Shown piece by piece: positions 16,435 to 25,805 of a stretch of 64,000 nucleotides of DNA. Below the pieces are notes generated by a model, which searched no databases, was not told the DNA's origin, and saw only the letters and a program-made list of their open reading frames with translations. This stretch comes from Pseudovibrio sp. M1P-2-3 (GTDB taxonomy: Bacteria > Pseudomonadota > Alphaproteobacteria > Rhizobiales > Stappiaceae), in assembly GCF_031501865.1 (NCBI RefSeq), contig NZ_JARRCW010000001.1, positions 1,063,001-1,127,000 on the forward strand, given 5' to 3'. A program made the translations under genes and the position numbers. The stretch's first letter is position 1; every line of letters starts with the position of its first letter.

Positions 16435-16914
16435 CTAGTTTTCTCGCAGAGGCAGAGCGACTGTTTCCTTGATGGTGCTGACAACGATACGTGATTGCAC
16501 ATCACATACAAGCGTGTTGTCGAGCAGCTTCAATCTTAGAAAGTCATCATAGGCTTTGATGTCCCGTGTGACGACCTTGATGAGATAGTCAACAGCTCCG
16601 GTAATGCGTTCACAGGTCACCACTTCCGGCCACAGCGCAATGAGCCGGTCAAAGGTTTCCATGTTCTCGCGGCTGGGCACTGTCAGCTTCACAAAAGCGT
16701 AGGACAGAAACCCCAGCCCCACTGCCTCGCGGTCAACCACAGCGGCAGTTTGGCGAATGATGCCGGTTTCTTTAAGCCGTTTGATACGCCTCCAGCATGG
16801 AGTCTGGCTCATACCTGCTTCTTTGGCGATGTCCGCGATGGATAAAGAGGCGTCTCTTTGCAGGATTTTGAGAACACGGATGTCTGAGATATCTAAAAGG
16901 GAATTTTCTATCAT
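16435..16914 (-). CDS. Lrp/AsnC-family transcriptional regulator
   Basis: A 159-residue feast/famine regulator: N-terminal helix-turn-helix (LKILQRDASLSIADIAKEAG, then MSQTPCWRRIKRLKETGII) and a C-terminal RAM ligand-binding domain (about residues 65-150, with ERITGAVDYLIKVVTRD). It is divergent from the indolepyruvate oxidoreductase gene, whose aromatic amino-acid substrates are typical effectors of this family, so it probably regulates that gene. Confidence 0.9.
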   Translation of the reverse strand: MIENSLLDISDIRVLKILQRDASLSIADIAKEAGMSQTPCWRRIKRLKETGIIRQTAAVVDREAVGLGFLSYAFVKLTVPSRENMETFDRLIALWPEVVTCERITGAVDYLIKVVTRDIKAYDDFLRLKLLDNTLVCDVQSRIVVSTIKETVALPLREN

Positions 16915-17079
16915 GACCGGTTTCTGGAAATATTTTTCGAAGGACTACGTATTAATGGGTAGATTAGCACAGAAATAGCCCAGTTAAAGGATCATTATAA
17001 GCTTTGGGATTTTTTCGCGGCAAAGAAGAGGGAGGAGCTTATAACTCTTTGATGACGCGAGGGGAGAGGAGCTTGCTAA

Positions 17080-20000
17080 ATGAACCATATTGTTCACCCG
17101 ATTACTTTGGACGACAAGTATGCGGCCGAATCTGGCCGTGTGTACCTGAGCGGTATTCAGGCACTTGTGCGCCTTGCTTTGGATCGGGCACGACTGGACC
17201 GCTTGGCGGGATTGAACACGGGAGGGTTCATTTCCGGCTATCGCGGGTCGCCCATCGGCGGTTATGATATGGAGCTGCAACGCGCCGCCAAATATCTTGA
17301 GCCCCGTAATATACAGTTTCAACCCGGCCTTAATGAAGAGCTGGGAGCAACGGCAGTGTGGGGGGCGCAAAAGGTACGGCAGCACGGTCGGGGATCTTCC
17401 TATGATGGTGTTTTTGGCATTTGGTATGGCAAGGCCCCCGGTGTGGATCGTGCTGGTGACGTTCTCAATCAGGCCAGTGCCAGTGGCACAGATCCCAATG
17501 GAGGTGTTGTAGCACTGGCAGGGGATGATCACCTAGCAAAATCATCCATTTTACCGGCTCAGAGCGAATTTTTCTTTCAACATGCCGAAATTCCGGTGTT
17601 AAATCCGTCAAATATACAGGATGTGCTGGATTTTGGTCTTCATGCCTTTGAGCTCTCGCGCTATAGCGGCCTGTGGTCCGCGCTCATTTGCCTTGCCGAT
17701 ACCATGGATGCCTCGGCCACTGTCTCCGTTGCGCCAGAGCGCCTGTCCTTCAACCGTCCAAAGTCCAAAGACCCGCGCCGCAATGCCCAGTTGAACCGGA
17801 CCCTGCTTTTGGGTAATCGGCTGGAGACAGAGCGCTTGCTGCGCGACATCAGGTTTCCGGCGATTCATGCCTATGCGCGGGCCAACAGGCTGGATGGCAT
17901 CGGGTATGGGGCAAGGAAACCGCGCTTTGGCATAATTGCCACCGGTAAGGCCTACAGGGATGTGTGTCAGGCCTTAAAAATGTGCGGGGTCAGTGAGAAA
18001 CGGGCACGGGACATCGGCCTTGGTGTTTATAAAGTGGCACTGGCTTACCCAGTGGAGCCCGTCGGCATTCGTGAATTTGCTCGGGGGCTGGAGAAGGTTC
18101 TTGTTGTGGAGCATAAACGTGCCTTCCTTGAGGCGCAGATTAAAGAAATTGCGTACGCTTGGCCCGATGGGCAAAGGCCGCAGATCTGGGGTAAAAAGGA
18201 CAATGAAGGGGAGCCGCTGCTCTCCGATGTTCTGGAACTGTCCATCAGTGAAATAATTCAGGGGCTTCTCAGCTTTTTCCCACGCGACTTTGTGGGAGAG
18301 GAAATGCGGGAAGTCTCGCAAAGGATCATGCGCCAGCAAATGTGGGCGCAAGGGCATGGAGAAAGAGCAGGGCGCACGCCTTTCTTCTGTTCGGGTTGCC
18401 CGCACAGTCGCTCAACGGTGGTGCCCGAAGGCGCAAGGGCCATGCCCGGAATTGGGTGTCATGCTATGGCTGAAATGGCCGGACGTATCACCGATGGTCA
18501 GGTGGCCATGGGCGGTGAAGGGTCCTTGTGGGTAGGGCAGGCCAAATTCTCCAAGGATAAGCACGTATTTGCCAATATGGGCGATGGAACCTATTTCCAC
18601 TCCGGCATTCTGTCCATCCGGCAGGCCGTTGCCGCAAATGTGCCCATCACCTTCAAGATCCTTTATAATGACGCTGTTGCCATGACAGGCGGACAGGAGC
18701 TGGATGGAACCTTGACCGTTCCTCAATTACTCCAGCAGCTTCACGCGGAAGGAGTGGGGCGGGTGGCCCTGCTGTCGGAGCAGCCTGAACTCTACAAAGG
18801 TAGGGGAGACCTTGCCGTGTCCCAGCCGGTCAAGCACCGCGATGAGCTGCAGAACGTTCAAAAAGAGTTTCAGGAGTATGCAGGGGTCTCGGCAATTGTT
18901 TATGACCAGACCTGCGCGGCAGAAAAGCGTCGCCGCCGTAAGCGGGGGCAGTATCCCGATCCGGACTTGAGATTGTTCATTAATGATCGGGTGTGCGAGG
19001 GCTGTGGTGATTGCAGCGAGAAATCCAACTGTATCTCGGTGGAGCCCCTCAAAACCTTGTTCGGTGAAAAACGCAGCATCAACCAGTCATCGTGCAACAA
19101 GGACTTTTCCTGCGTCAAAGGCTTTTGTCCGTCCTTTGTCTATGTGGAGGGAGCCGCGCTACGCAAAGCGGAGAAGGTGGAGTTTGATCTTACCTCGCTC
19201 ATAAAAGAGCTGCCGGAGGTTCAAAAGCCTTCCTTGAATGAAACCATGAACTACCTGGTGGCCGGTATCGGCGGCATGGGAGTGACAACGGTTTCCGCAA
19301 TCCTTGCCATGTCTGCCCATGTGGAGGGGATACAAGCCTCCACACTGGATATGACCGGCCTTGCGCAAAAGGGTGGCCCTGTCACCTCCCATGTGCGCTT
19401 TTCAGCAGCAGATAGTATGATTGAAGGGCCGCGGGTGCCGCCCGCACGTTTGGATGTGCTGTTAGCCGGTGATAAGCTGGTTGCCGCCAACGCCGAGCAG
19501 TTGGGCCTCTATCACAAGTCCCGAACCTACAGCTTTGTAAACACCAAGGTGTCCCCCACAGCCGAGTTTGTGCTTGACCAGTCCCAAAGCTTCAAGCGAG
19601 GAGCGATGATGGAAGCTCTACAAAGCGCTTCCAAGCAGCTCAACAGCTATGACCTTTCCTTCATTGCGGAAAAACTGTTCGGGGATGCCATATATACCAA
19701 TATGATGCTGGTGGGGCTGGCCTACCAGTCCGGCAAGTTGCCCGTGTCAGTTTCCTCAATCGAGGCGGCGATCCGGCTGAACGGGGCAGCGGTAGAGGCC
19801 AATATCAATGCCTTTCAGGCGGGGCGGGTTCTTTATGCAAATAAGCAGGCGGTTCTGGCGGTAATGCCTCGGATTGAAGCCGTCAAGCATATGGACCTTG
19901 AGGAAAAGATCGAGTTCTTTGCCAAAGACTTGGTGCTTTATCAAAATGAACGCTATGCCTCCAGATATCGCAGGGCCATTGCCCGCCTGCGCTTGCAAGA

Positions 20001-20565
20001 GGAAACTGCAGGGCAGACAAACCTGCCGGTAACCCATGCAGCAGCTGCCATGCTTTATAAGGTGATGGCCTATAAAGATGAGTATGAAGTGGCCCGTCTT
20101 TATACGGAGCCGGCCTTCCGTGAGAAACTAAAAGCACAGTTCGCCAACCCCAAAAAGCTGAAGGTCATGCTGGCACCGCCCATGTTACTGCGAAAACTTG
20201 ACCCGATGACAGGCCTGCCCAAAAAGGTCTCGTTCGGTCCGTGGGTCTTCAAGGCGTTTAAGGTGCTTTATGCCATGCGCGGGTTGCGGGGCACCGCTCT
20301 GGATGCGTTTGGCTACACCAAGGAACGCAGAGCTGAACGTGCCCTTATTTCGCAATACCTTGCCGACATGGAAACCGTTGGCGAGCGGATGGGGGCAGTC
20401 ACTCATGATCGCCTTCTGGATCTGCTTATGGTTCCGGATGAGGTGCGGGGGTACGGCGCGTTGAAAGAGAACAATCTGGCCAGCGCCAACAAACTACGTC
20501 AAGAGCTACTAACCCATCTGGATGATGATCCAACCACCTTTGAGTTCAAAGAAGCTGCCGAATAA
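17080..20565 (+). CDS. Fused indolepyruvate (2-oxoacid) ferredoxin oxidoreductase
   Basis: An 1161-residue single-chain enzyme that decarboxylates aryl-pyruvates to acyl-CoA, passing electrons to ferredoxin or another carrier. Domain order: pyrimidine-binding and transketolase-C-like N-terminal part; TPP-binding region with GDGTYFHSG near residue 501; an iron-sulfur segment near residue 637 (VCEGCGDCSEKSNC) with two more Cys downstream in SCVKGFCPS; a gamma (IorB) domain beginning GIGGMGVTTVSAI near residue 729; and a C-terminal DUF6537-like part from about residue 970. It starts with ATG 17080. The divergent Lrp/AsnC gene is its likely regulator. Fused forms of this size are usual in proteobacteria. 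Confidence 0.93.
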   Translation: MNHIVHPITLDDKYAAESGRVYLSGIQALVRLALDRARLDRLAGLNTGGFISGYRGSPIGGYDMELQRAAKYLEPRNIQFQPGLNEELGATAVWGAQKVRQHGRGSSYDGVFGIWYGKAPGVDRAGDVLNQASASGTDPNGGVVALAGDDHLAKSSILPAQSEFFFQHAEIPVLNPSNIQDVLDFGLHAFELSRYSGLWSALICLADTMDASATVSVAPERLSFNRPKSKDPRRNAQLNRTLLLGNRLETERLLRDIRFPAIHAYARANRLDGIGYGARKPRFGIIATGKAYRDVCQALKMCGVSEKRARDIGLGVYKVALAYPVEPVGIREFARGLEKVLVVEHKRAFLEAQIKEIAYAWPDGQRPQIWGKKDNEGEPLLSDVLELSISEIIQGLLSFFPRDFVGEEMREVSQRIMRQQMWAQGHGERAGRTPFFCSGCPHSRSTVVPEGARAMPGIGCHAMAEMAGRITDGQVAMGGEGSLWVGQAKFSKDKHVFANMGDGTYFHSGILSIRQAVAANVPITFKILYNDAVAMTGGQELDGTLTVPQLLQQLHAEGVGRVALLSEQPELYKGRGDLAVSQPVKHRDELQNVQKEFQEYAGVSAIVYDQTCAAEKRRRRKRGQYPDPDLRLFINDRVCEGCGDCSEKSNCISVEPLKTLFGEKRSINQSSCNKDFSCVKGFCPSFVYVEGAALRKAEKVEFDLTSLIKELPEVQKPSLNETMNYLVAGIGGMGVTTVSAILAMSAHVEGIQASTLDMTGLAQKGGPVTSHVRFSAADSMIEGPRVPPARLDVLLAGDKLVAANAEQLGLYHKSRTYSFVNTKVSPTAEFVLDQSQSFKRGAMMEALQSASKQLNSYDLSFIAEKLFGDAIYTNMMLVGLAYQSGKLPVSVSSIEAAIRLNGAAVEANINAFQAGRVLYANKQAVLAVMPRIEAVKHMDLEEKIEFFAKDLVLYQNERYASRYRRAIARLRLQEETAGQTNLPVTHAAAAMLYKVMAYKDEYEVARLYTEPAFREKLKAQFANPKKLKVMLAPPMLLRKLDPMTGLPKKVSFGPWVFKAFKVLYAMRGLRGTALDAFGYTKERRAERALISQYLADMETVGERMGAVTHDRLLDLLMVPDEVRGYGALKENNLASANKLRQELLTHLDDDPTTFEFKEAAE

Positions 20566-20581
20566 GACAGAACAAGTAGAG

Positions 20582-20609
20582 GAGGCTCATTCAAAAGAGT
20601 CTCTTTTTT
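20582..20609 (+). terminator. Intrinsic terminator after the oxidoreductase gene
   Basis: GAGGCTC (20582-20588) pairs with GAGTCTC (20597-20603) with one G-U pair, followed by six T residues. Confidence 0.75.
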
Positions 20610-20719
20610 GGAGTGATTCTCGGGCCCCGACTATCATAAAACATGCAAGCCTTAAGGCGCAGTTTCCCTTGCTGTACCGGCCTTTTTGCTGGGGTTTTTT
20701 GCTCCCTTTAAGTATTAGC

Positions 20720-20747
20720 TTGAAACATAGTTAAAAATATATATAAA
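20720..20747 (+). promoter_or_regulatory. Predicted promoter of the tetR-RND operon
   Basis: TTGAAA (20720-20725), a 16-base A+T-rich spacer, and TATAAA (20742-20747). The last base of the -10 box is the first base of operator 1, so bound repressor would block polymerase. Confidence 0.65.
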
Positions 20748-20779
20748 CCGTCCAGACGGTACAGAACCGTCCGGACGGT
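20747..20779. promoter_or_regulatory. Two TetR operators in tandem
   Basis: ACCGTCCAGACGGT (20747-20760) and the perfect palindrome ACCGTCCGGACGGT (20766-20779) are spaced 19 bases start to start, just upstream of tetR. Near-identity of the two sites, symmetry and position make them almost certainly the binding sites of the adjacent TetR protein. Confidence 0.85.
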
Positions 20780-20815
20780 ACAGTTACTTAAGAATTTCTT
20801 AACCAAAGACGGGCC

Positions 20816-21376
20816 ATGGCAGAAACCACACGCGATCGCATTCTGGATGCTGTTGAGGGAATTATCTGTGAGCAGGGTATTTCCGCGCTTACAATTGAAG
20901 GGGTTGCTCTGGAGGCAGGTCTTTCAAAAGGTGGTGTCCTTTACAATTACCGCACAAAGGATGCCTTGATCCATTCCATGATGGACAGGGTCTCCGAGAA
21001 ATTCAGAGTGGATATTGCTGAAGGACGAGAGCGCTATCTCGCCGAGGGGCAATCCAACCCCACTTTGAGAGCGTGTATCGACAGTTTTCAAACGGTCGAT
21101 GAAAAGCGTCTGCTGCACAATATTGTCTCCATTTCTCTGGAACACCCTGAATACATGGAAAAATTCCGCAAGTCCTGCTGTGAAATTGAAACTGCGATTG
21201 TGGATGAAGCCGAAGACAAAAAGCTGGCGGTATTGGTTAATCTGGCCTTAGGCGGCCTGCACTTTAGAAGAACACTCGATATCGAGGCCAAAAGCAAGGA
21301 AGAGATATCGGGTATTTTGGACCACTTGGTCGAACTGCTTGAAAATAAATATTTCCCCCAAGACACGACGAATTAG
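20816..21376 (+). CDS. TetR-family repressor of the RND pump
   Basis: A 186-residue regulator. The N-terminal helix-turn-helix (TRDRILDAVEGIICEQGISA, ending LSKGGVLYNYRTKDALI) is typical, with a variable ligand-binding C-terminus. It is the first gene of an operon with the adaptor and permease genes and is preceded by its own promoter and two palindromic operators, so it should repress itself and the pump until a substrate is bound. The inducer is unknown. Confidence 0.92.
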   Translation: MAETTRDRILDAVEGIICEQGISALTIEGVALEAGLSKGGVLYNYRTKDALIHSMMDRVSEKFRVDIAEGRERYLAEGQSNPTLRACIDSFQTVDEKRLLHNIVSISLEHPEYMEKFRKSCCEIETAIVDEAEDKKLAVLVNLALGGLHFRRTLDIEAKSKEEISGILDHLVELLENKYFPQDTTN

Positions 21377-21380
21377 ACCT

Positions 21381-22496
21381 ATGGAAAACCACATGAAAGA
21401 CTTTTTCAAAAAAGTAAGGCGAGAGCGTCGGGCCATGCCTTATTTCTATAAAGCTGCCCTGATGGTGGTTGGTGGTTCGCTTTTGCTGGCGGGCTGCTCG
21501 GAAGAAAAAGCGGAAGTTGTCGAAGAAGCACAGCCACGTCTGGCCAAAGTCATGGTTGTTTCTGAAGAAATTGGTACAGCTACTCGCGAGTTTCCCGGAA
21601 GAATTCAGCCGGTACAAACAGTTGATCTGTCTTTCCGTGTAAACGGCCAGCTGGAACAATTGCCGGTTCGCGAAAGTCAGATGGTTAAAAAAGGCGAGCT
21701 GATTGCCGCTCTCGACCCATCCGATTATGAAGCTGTGCTGCGCGAGGCTGAAGTCAACTTCGAGAAGAAAAAGCTGGACCTTGGCCGCCAGCAGACTTTG
21801 AGAGACAAGAAAGTTACCTCGCAAGGTCAGTATGACGATGCAAAAGCTGCGTTCGATCTGGCTGAAGTCTCACTGGATAATGCTCAGCGGAATTTGAGCT
21901 ACACCAGCATTTACGCGCCATATGACGCGGTCATCACCAGCCGTCTGCTGGACAACTATACAAACATATCTGCGGGCACCCGCGTTGTTCGTATTCAAGA
22001 TGTGAGTGAAGTGCAGATTGATATCAATGTTCCTGAAACCCTGTTTGCACGGGTCAAGGAAAGTGATGTTCTGGCTATCTCGGCAAGCTTCCCTGCTTTT
22101 CCGGGTGAAGTATTTCCTATGGAATACCGCGAGCACTCCACGGAAGCTGATGCGGTTACCCAAACCTACCGTGTGACTATGGCTATGCCTTATCCGGAGG
22201 ATATTGATCTTTATCCGGGCATGACTGCAAGCGTTAGCGTTAAGGTGCGTGCTGCTGATCACGATTCTGGTGGCGCATTCTTGATCCCAACAACTGCAGT
22301 TACAGTGGGCGCAGACAGCTCTCCGTTTGTGTGGGTGGTGAATGACAGGAATTCTGTCGAAAAGCGTCCGGTGGAAATCGGTGCTGTGACGGGGCCATTC
22401 ATTCCAGTTGAAACCGGCCTTTCCAAAGGGGAAACAATCATTGCTGCGGGCGCTTCAGCTCTCATCCCCGGCCAAACCATTCGTCCAATACAATAA
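21381..22496 (+). CDS. RND efflux periplasmic adaptor (AcrA/MexA-like lipoprotein)
   Basis: Membrane fusion protein with a lipoprotein signal peptide ending in the lipobox LLAGC. After it come the beta-barrel/lipoyl start (ATREFPGRIQPVQTVDLSFR), a coiled coil at about residues 100-155, the lipoyl return (SIYAPYDAVITSRLL) and beta-barrel and membrane-proximal domains. The start is uncertain: ATG 21381 follows the tetR stop by four bases, while ATG 21393 and ATG 21435 also leave a complete signal peptide. The permease gene follows 18 bases on. No outer-membrane TolC gene is in the cluster, so a shared TolC is probably used. Confidence 0.9.
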   Translation: MENHMKDFFKKVRRERRAMPYFYKAALMVVGGSLLLAGCSEEKAEVVEEAQPRLAKVMVVSEEIGTATREFPGRIQPVQTVDLSFRVNGQLEQLPVRESQMVKKGELIAALDPSDYEAVLREAEVNFEKKKLDLGRQQTLRDKKVTSQGQYDDAKAAFDLAEVSLDNAQRNLSYTSIYAPYDAVITSRLLDNYTNISAGTRVVRIQDVSEVQIDINVPETLFARVKESDVLAISASFPAFPGEVFPMEYREHSTEADAVTQTYRVTMAMPYPEDIDLYPGMTASVSVKVRAADHDSGGAFLIPTTAVTVGADSSPFVWVVNDRNSVEKRPVEIGAVTGPFIPVETGLSKGETIIAAGASALIPGQTIRPIQ

Positions 22497-22514
22497 GGGC
22501 AAAGTTTTAGAAAA

Positions 22515-25500
22515 ATGGATGTTGCACGCTACTCGATAGAGAAGCCCGTCAATATCTGGATGGTAGTCCTTATCGCCTTTCTGGGCGGTATCTGGGCGCT
22601 CTCCACGATTGGACGGCTAGAAGACCCTGCGTTCACCATTAAGGTTTCGCAGGTCATCACAGCATACCCCGGCGCAACGGCTGCCGAGGTTGAAGAAGAA
22701 GTTACTGAACGGCTGGAAACAGCAATTCAGCAAATGCCGCAATTGAAGCGGATCGATTCCACATCGGAGCCGGGTCTGTCCCGTATTCAGGTGGAAATTG
22801 AAGAGAAATACGACGGAACAGCCCTCCCGCAGATCTGGGATGAGCTGCGCCGCAAGGTGAATGACGCTAAAAGCCAGCTGCCCGCAGGTGTCCAGCCTCC
22901 AATTGTCTACGACAGCTACGGCGATGTATTCGGCCTCTATTATGCCTTGACAGCGGATGGCTATTCCAACCGCGAGATCCGCAAAACGGCCAAAGAGATC
23001 AGACGTGAGCTTCTCACAGTTGAGAATGTTGCAAAGGTTGAAGTTCTGGGCGATCCTCAGGACGAGATCTACATCAACATTTCTCAAGACCGTCTGTCAC
23101 AGCTGGGCATTTCTTTGAATGACGTGCTGAGTGTTCTTGACGCGGAAAATGCTATTCAGCAAAACGGCACCACCCTTGCCGGTGGCTACCGTATGCGCAT
23201 TGCCACAGGGTCGGCGTTCGATACTTACCGCTCCATTCAGGATCTGGAAATTGGTGTTCCCGGCTCAACCGCCATGGTCCGCCTGTCCGATGTTGCAACC
23301 TTGAGCGTAGAAGAGCCAGATAGTCCGGAACGGCTGGTCCGCCAAAACGGCGCGCGCGCTTTGACGATCGGTATTTCAGCTTTGGCTGAGACGAATATTG
23401 TGGAAGTTGGTCAAAACGTTGAAGCGTTCATTGACCAAATCAACGCCGGTCTGCCTGTGGGCATGGAACTTACCCCAATCTATGAGCAGCACGTAGTTGT
23501 TGATGCGGCGGTAAGCTCGTTTGTTCTGAACCTAATCATATCCGTTAGCATCGTGATTGCCGTTCTTGGCATCTTCATGGGCTGGCGTGCTGCAATCGTG
23601 GTTGGGAGCGTTCTGCTTCTGACAGTTCTGTCCACCGTTCTTATCATGAACCTTGCCAATATCGAGTTGGAGCGTATCTCGCTTGGTGCCTTGGTTATTG
23701 CCATGGGCATGCTGGTGGATAACGCCATTGTGGTTGCCGAGGGCATGATGATCAACATGCAGCGGGGCATGAAGCCGCGTGAAGCTGCAACGCAGGTTGT
23801 TGAACAAACCAAGTGGCCTTTGTTCGGGGCAACTCTTATCGGGATTATGGCGTTCGCGGGTATTGGTCTTTCCAAAGACTCCGCCGGTGAATTCCTGTTC
23901 TCCTTGTTTGCGGTTGTGGGCATTTCCCTGACCATGTCATGGATCTTTGCAATCCTCGTCACTCCGTTGTTTGGTAAGTACTTCTTCAAGACGTCCCTTA
24001 CCGGCAACAATGATGATCCATACAAAGGCATCATCTATTCCTCCTTCAAGTCCATTTTGCTGCTGACCTTGAAGTTCCGCTGGCTGACTGTTGCGGCTCT
24101 GGTTGGCACATTCATCTTCTGTGGCTGGTTGTTCCAGTTTGTCGGAAACTCGTTCTTCCCGAACTCTGCAACACCATTGGTCTATGTGAACCTGTGGAAC
24201 CCGCAGGGAACGGATATTAAAACAACCGAAGCTAACATCCTCAAGCTTGAGGAAATGCTGAAGAATGATGATCGTGTCGATGCCATGAGCTCATTCATCG
24301 GTGGCGGTGCAACCCGTTTCATGCTGACGTATAACCCGGAGGATGCCTCTTCCAGTTATGCCCAGGTCATCGTTCGGACCCACACGACGGATGTGATCGA
24401 CCAGCTGGCTCTGGATGTGCGGGCATTTGCGGAGCAGAACCTGCCAAACAGTGAGGTTTACACCGAACGTCTTGTATTTGGCCCACCATCAGGTGCCGAT
24501 GTTCTGGCGCGCTTTTCCGGTCCCGATGCTGACGTTTTGCGCGGAATTGCAGAGCAGGCCGTCACTATCTATAAAGACCCGCAGTACAGACTTGGCGATG
24601 CGCGTACCAACTGGCGTCAGCGCGAGCTGGTTCTGCAGCCGGTGTTCGATGAAGAGCGTGCCCGCATTGCAGGCATCACCCGCGCCGATCTGGCTCAGGC
24701 GGTTCTGTTCAGCTCCGATGGTATCAACGGCGGCAAATTCCGTGATGAAGATGAGGACATCCCCATTGTGGCACGCCGCACGCGTGATCAAGGCAAGGAT
24801 GCATCGGAAGAACTGGTGAACTCCCTCGTGTGGAGTGCGCAGCAACGCGCCTACATTCCAATCGAGCAGGTCACCAAGAGCTTCGAAACAGTCTCTGAAG
24901 ATACCTTGATCCGTCGCCGTGACAGGGTGAAAACCATCTCGGTTATGGCCTCCAGTGCCCCTGATGAGCTGGCCTCCGTTGCCCATTCCCGCGTGCGTGG
25001 TGCCATCGAGGCTATCGAGCTGCCACATGGCTACACTCTGGAATGGGGCGGGGAATATGAAAGTTCCCGCGATGCACAGCAGTCCCTTGGTGGCAAGCTG
25101 CCAATCACATTCCTTGTGATGATCCTTACCACCATTTTGCTGTTTGCAAAGGTGCGTGAACCGCTGATCATCTGGCTCATCGTTCCCATGTCCATCAATG
25201 GCGTGTCGCTGGGTCTGGTTGGAACCGGCATGCCAATGGACTTCATGGCGTTGCTGGGTGTTCTGTCTCTTTCCGGTATGCTTATCAAGAACGCCATCGT
25301 TCTTTTGGAAGAGATCGACGCGCAGATTGAGCAGGGTATAGAGAAGTTCAAGGCGGTGGTTGATTCAACCGTCTCGCGTCTGCGCCCTGTATCCATGGCG
25401 GCAATCACAACCATCCTCGGTATGGCTCCACTGGTGGTGGACCCAATGTTCCAGAGTATGTCTGTGGCCATCATGGGCGGTCTGGCCTTCGCAACCGTTC

Positions 25501-25640
25501 TCACAATGGTGGCAGTGCCGGTGCTCTACGTGATCTTCTATAAAGTGAAATATACTTCACTAAATGGAAGCGAAACTCCAGTTTCACCGGTAGAGACGCA
25601 GGCACAACCGGCGAAAACCCAAGAGCTGGCAGACGCTTAA
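22515..25640 (+). CDS. RND multidrug efflux permease
   Basis: A 1041-residue inner-membrane antiporter with the duplicated RND layout: first membrane helix near residue 15 (NIWMVVLIAFLGGIWAL), periplasmic loop 1, helices 2-6 from about residue 335 with the conserved ALVIAMGMLVDNAIVVAEGM (helix 4, proton-relay Asp), then periplasmic loop 2 and the second helix set from about residue 855 (MALLGVLSLSGMLIKNAIVL). It expels substrates in exchange for protons together with the upstream adaptor. The sequence is closest in style to the AcrB/MexF-like HAE branch, but the substrate cannot be named. Confidence 0.94.
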   Translation: MDVARYSIEKPVNIWMVVLIAFLGGIWALSTIGRLEDPAFTIKVSQVITAYPGATAAEVEEEVTERLETAIQQMPQLKRIDSTSEPGLSRIQVEIEEKYDGTALPQIWDELRRKVNDAKSQLPAGVQPPIVYDSYGDVFGLYYALTADGYSNREIRKTAKEIRRELLTVENVAKVEVLGDPQDEIYINISQDRLSQLGISLNDVLSVLDAENAIQQNGTTLAGGYRMRIATGSAFDTYRSIQDLEIGVPGSTAMVRLSDVATLSVEEPDSPERLVRQNGARALTIGISALAETNIVEVGQNVEAFIDQINAGLPVGMELTPIYEQHVVVDAAVSSFVLNLIISVSIVIAVLGIFMGWRAAIVVGSVLLLTVLSTVLIMNLANIELERISLGALVIAMGMLVDNAIVVAEGMMINMQRGMKPREAATQVVEQTKWPLFGATLIGIMAFAGIGLSKDSAGEFLFSLFAVVGISLTMSWIFAILVTPLFGKYFFKTSLTGNNDDPYKGIIYSSFKSILLLTLKFRWLTVAALVGTFIFCGWLFQFVGNSFFPNSATPLVYVNLWNPQGTDIKTTEANILKLEEMLKNDDRVDAMSSFIGGGATRFMLTYNPEDASSSYAQVIVRTHTTDVIDQLALDVRAFAEQNLPNSEVYTERLVFGPPSGADVLARFSGPDADVLRGIAEQAVTIYKDPQYRLGDARTNWRQRELVLQPVFDEERARIAGITRADLAQAVLFSSDGINGGKFRDEDEDIPIVARRTRDQGKDASEELVNSLVWSAQQRAYIPIEQVTKSFETVSEDTLIRRRDRVKTISVMASSAPDELASVAHSRVRGAIEAIELPHGYTLEWGGEYESSRDAQQSLGGKLPITFLVMILTTILLFAKVREPLIIWLIVPMSINGVSLGLVGTGMPMDFMALLGVLSLSGMLIKNAIVLLEEIDAQIEQGIEKFKAVVDSTVSRLRPVSMAAITTILGMAPLVVDPMFQSMSVAIMGGLAFATVLTMVAVPVLYVIFYKVKYTSLNGSETPVSPVETQAQPAKTQELADA

Positions 25641-25658
25641 AGGTCTCAGGATTCTAAC

Positions 25659-25698
25659 AAAAAGCCGCCCCTCTGTAAGTGGAGGGGCGGCTTTTTTT
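25659..25698 (+). terminator. Strong intrinsic terminator of the RND operon
   Basis: AAAGCCGCCCCTC (25661-25673) pairs perfectly with GAGGGGCGGCTTT (25682-25694), an 8-base loop and then further T residues. Confidence 0.93.
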
Positions 25699-25805
25699 GT
25701 TTCACTTACTTGAAACTAAACATAAATACTGAGAGTAAGGGCAAACAAGCCAATAGTAAGTGCAGTTAGCTACGAGCAATGCATAGGTGTTTCAGGAAGT
25801 AACGA

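Noticed and set aside
24489-25028. Open frame of 179 codons antisense to the RND permease
   Set aside because: No motif, lies wholly in a clear gene.
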